A stretch of 64,000 bases of DNA from Arthrobacter sp. AQ5-05 (lineage in GTDB: Bacteria > Actinomycetota > Actinomycetes > Actinomycetales > Micrococcaceae): contig NZ_QMKQ01000017.1 of the NCBI RefSeq assembly GCF_003287975.1, forward strand, positions 1 to 64,000, in the 5' to 3' direction. Every line of letters starts with the position of its first letter. Positions within the stretch are counted from its first letter, which is position 1. The position numbers and the translations under genes are program-made. Below the pieces are notes generated by a model. The model ran no database searches. It saw nothing but the letters and a program-made list of their open reading frames with translations, and was not told where the DNA came from. Of the stretch, positions 62,641-64,000 are shown in pieces.

Positions 62641-62754
62641 CGATAGTTATTTTCCGGGAAATCAAACCCCACCCGACCTTGCCGCGGCCCCCGGAGGCGG
62701 TGAAGTTGTGCGCCCAAATATTTGGTTCCCTCGTTATTCCCCGAAACACTATCG
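62641..62754. promoter_or_regulatory. Divergent ligM/binding-protein control region with paired half-sites
   Basis: CGATAGT at 62641-62647 and its reverse complement ACTATCG at 62748-62754 lie near opposite ends of the 299-bp gap between the divergent genes, each nearest the gene it would control. The context around each is also similar when read toward its gene (AT-rich, then CGG). A possible -10 hexamer TAGTAT lies at 62762-62767 on the plus strand. A shared regulator acting on both genes is inferred. Confidence 0.45.
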
Positions 62755-62821
62755 GAATAGGTAGTATGCGACGTACATCACTTTTCTTTCGGGGGCGACC
62801 CCGGGAATCCTGGAGACCAGC

Positions 62822-63820
62822 ATGAAGAGAATCAAAGGTGCGTTGGCCCTGCTCGCGGCACTGAGCTTGGCGGCCTGCGGCAGCGGATCGCCGTCGACCG
62901 GACCGGCCGAATCGTCCACCGAAGGTGCATCCGGAAGCGGCGCCGCCACGGGACTGGAAAAGGTCGAGGTCGGCGTGATCCCGATCGTGGACGTCGCCCC
63001 GATCTACTTGGGCGTCAAGGAAGGGCTCTTCGAAAAGGAGGGCCTGGACGTCAAGCTGACGCTGGCCCAGGGAGGGGCGGCCATCGTCCCGGCCATCATG
63101 AGCAAGCAGATGGACTTCGGGTTCTCGAACGTCACCTCCATGATCGTGGCACGGTCAAAGAGCCTGCCCCTGAAGATGGTGGCACCCGGGGGCAGCTCCA
63201 CCGGTGACACCCAGGCGGACTTCGCCTCGGTGATGACCAAGCCGGACAGCGGCATCAAGGACATCAAGGACCTGGTCGGCAAGAAGGTCGCCGTAAACAC
63301 CCTGAACAACATCTCGGACTCCACCATCAGCGAGGCAGTGAAGCTCGCCGGCGGGGACCATAAACAGGTCCACTTCGTGGAAATGGGCTTCCCCGACATG
63401 GCGGCCCAGCTCGCTGCCGGCAACGTCGATGCAATGGCGGCCGTCGAACCGTTCGTGACCATCTCCGAGGCCGACGGCAACGTTCCGATCTTCTCCAACT
63501 ACGCCGAACCTGTCGACGACCTGACCGTCGCCGTGTACTTCACTTCGGATGAATACATCAAGGAAAATCCCGAAACGGCGGCCAAGTTTGCCCGTGCCAT
63601 GAAGGCTTCGCAGAAGTTCGCCGACGAGAACCCGGACAAGGCCAAGGCCGTCCTGCCGGACTACACCTCGCTGGAGCCGGATGTCATCGAGAAGCTGACG
63701 ATGCCGAGGTACTACACCGAGGTCAACGAGGCCTCCATCGAGAAGATTGCCGAGATCTCGCTGGATCGCGGACTCATTGAAAAGATCCCGGACCTCACGG
63801 CGCTGCTGCCGTCAAAGTAG
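62822..63820 (+). CDS. ABC transporter substrate-binding lipoprotein, NitT/TauT-SsuA type (3), orphan
   Basis: A 332-aa lipoprotein paralogous to those at 54977 and 57603. Signal peptide ends in SLAAC with Cys19, then a Gly/Ser/Thr tether. It shares VEVGVIPIVDVAPIYLGVKE and KQMDFGFSNVTSMI with the second one. No permease or ATPase genes accompany it, so it probably delivers its ligand to the transporter at 58580-61042. Being divergent from the LigM-type gene, a methoxy-aromatic acid such as vanillate is the favoured but unproven ligand. Confidence 0.88.
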   Translation: MKRIKGALALLAALSLAACGSGSPSTGPAESSTEGASGSGAATGLEKVEVGVIPIVDVAPIYLGVKEGLFEKEGLDVKLTLAQGGAAIVPAIMSKQMDFGFSNVTSMIVARSKSLPLKMVAPGGSSTGDTQADFASVMTKPDSGIKDIKDLVGKKVAVNTLNNISDSTISEAVKLAGGDHKQVHFVEMGFPDMAAQLAAGNVDAMAAVEPFVTISEADGNVPIFSNYAEPVDDLTVAVYFTSDEYIKENPETAAKFARAMKASQKFADENPDKAKAVLPDYTSLEPDVIEKLTMPRYYTEVNEASIEKIAEISLDRGLIEKIPDLTALLPSK

Positions 63821-63840
63821 CTCCCACCAAGCATGACGAC

Positions 63841-63876
63841 GGCGGCCTGCCGGGAACGGTTTCCCGGCAGGCCGCC
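63841..63876 (+). terminator. Terminator after the third binding-protein gene
   Basis: GGCGGCCTGCCGGGAA (63841-63856) pairs perfectly with TTCCCGGCAGGCCGCC (63861-63876) around a 4-base loop, 20 bp after the stop. It also lies downstream of the convergent metF end and may serve both. Confidence 0.8.
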
Positions 63877-63905
63877 GACGGTTCTGCAGGCTCCTGGTCC
63901 CCGTC

Positions 63906-64000
63906 TCAGCGGTGCGCCGCAACCCAGTCCGCGGTGGTCTTGATGCCGCCGAAGGTGTAGAAGTGCAGCTTGATCTCCCCATGGCGTACAGGGTCGTAGC
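63906..64000 (-). CDS. metF: 3' end of 5,10-methylenetetrahydrofolate reductase, cut by the window edge
   Basis: Reading the minus strand to the stop at 63908-63906 gives a C-terminal tail ending KLHFYTFGGIKTTADWVAAH plus Arg. The phrase HFYTFGG followed by Thr-x-x-Trp is the usual end of MetF proteins. MetF interconverts methyl- and methylene-tetrahydrofolate. Beside a LigM-type demethylase it would process the methyl-tetrahydrofolate made from aryl methoxyl groups, as in SYK-6, where metF is clustered with ligM. Only 30 residues are visible, so the call rests on this tail and context. Confidence 0.7.
   Translation of the reverse strand, partial: YDPVRHGEIKLHFYTFGGIKTTADWVAAHR

Overview
The window is high-GC DNA of an actinobacterium, most likely an Arthrobacter-like member of the Micrococcaceae. 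Supporting signs are the strong G/C bias at third codon positions, many GTG/TTG starts, ATGA gene overlaps, a CRP/GlxR-type site and the aromatic-acid gene content. No rRNA, tRNA or CRISPR array was seen. About fifty protein genes can be supported.

Layout. (1) 1-3757: an acetaldehyde/ethanol module (aldehyde dehydrogenase, zinc alcohol dehydrogenase AdhP, DUF779 protein) behind a compact control region with twin GCAACGTTGC palindromes and a perfect TGTGA-N6-TCACA site. (2) 3823-10813: a visibly AT-richer four-gene block on the minus strand, zorA-zorB-zorC-zorD, a type I Zorya anti-phage system. A lone XRE repressor lies upstream. (3) 11652-13807: a thioesterase and an epoxide hydrolase. (4) 14060-20832: a complete type I Wadjet anti-plasmid operon, jetA-jetB-jetC-jetD. 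It sits between a short STAS-domain remnant on the left and an intact SulP transporter gene on the right. (5) 23469-30884: a MalT-like LuxR regulator, a BenK/PcaK-type aromatic-acid symporter, a LysR regulator divergent from a benzaldehyde/vanillin-type dehydrogenase, and a class III dioxygenase with a leaderless promoter. (6) 30910-37845: small-molecule genes (GNAT, F420/NADP oxidoreductase, 3-hydroxybutyrate dehydrogenase with an MHS transporter and LysR, a 2-hydroxyacid dehydrogenase and an unrecognised 375-aa protein). (7) 38664-41627: IclR regulator, hutG and gltS. (8) 41715-47185: pobA-pcaH-pcaG-pcaB-pcaD-pcaC, turning 4-hydroxybenzoate into 3-oxoadipate. (9) 47427-50507: a molybdate operon. 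(10) 51063-61042: a MarR regulator divergent from SDR, amidohydrolase, acyl-CoA dehydrogenase and MaoC genes, followed by a CoA ligase and a NitT/TauT-type ABC transporter with two binding proteins and two permeases. (11) 61116-64000: a LigM-type O-demethylase, a third paralogous binding protein, and the 3' end of metF.

How the genes work together. Regions 5, 8, 10 and 11 read as one funnel for lignin-type aromatics. Regulator, ligase, hydratase, dehydrogenase and an amidohydrolase in place of thiolase match the parts list of the p-hydroxycinnamate (cou) pathway of Rhodococcus jostii RHA1. The acyl-CoA dehydrogenase would add dihydrocinnamates as substrates. The predicted products, 4-hydroxybenzoate and vanillate, would be taken to protocatechuate by PobA and LigM. 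LigM moves the methyl group to tetrahydrofolate and MetF would process the methyl-tetrahydrofolate. Protocatechuate is then opened and processed by PcaHG-B-C-D. Genes for 3-oxoadipate to acetyl-CoA and succinyl-CoA (pcaIJF) are not in the window. The integrated pathway and the ABC uptake route are inference; the individual family calls are mostly firm.
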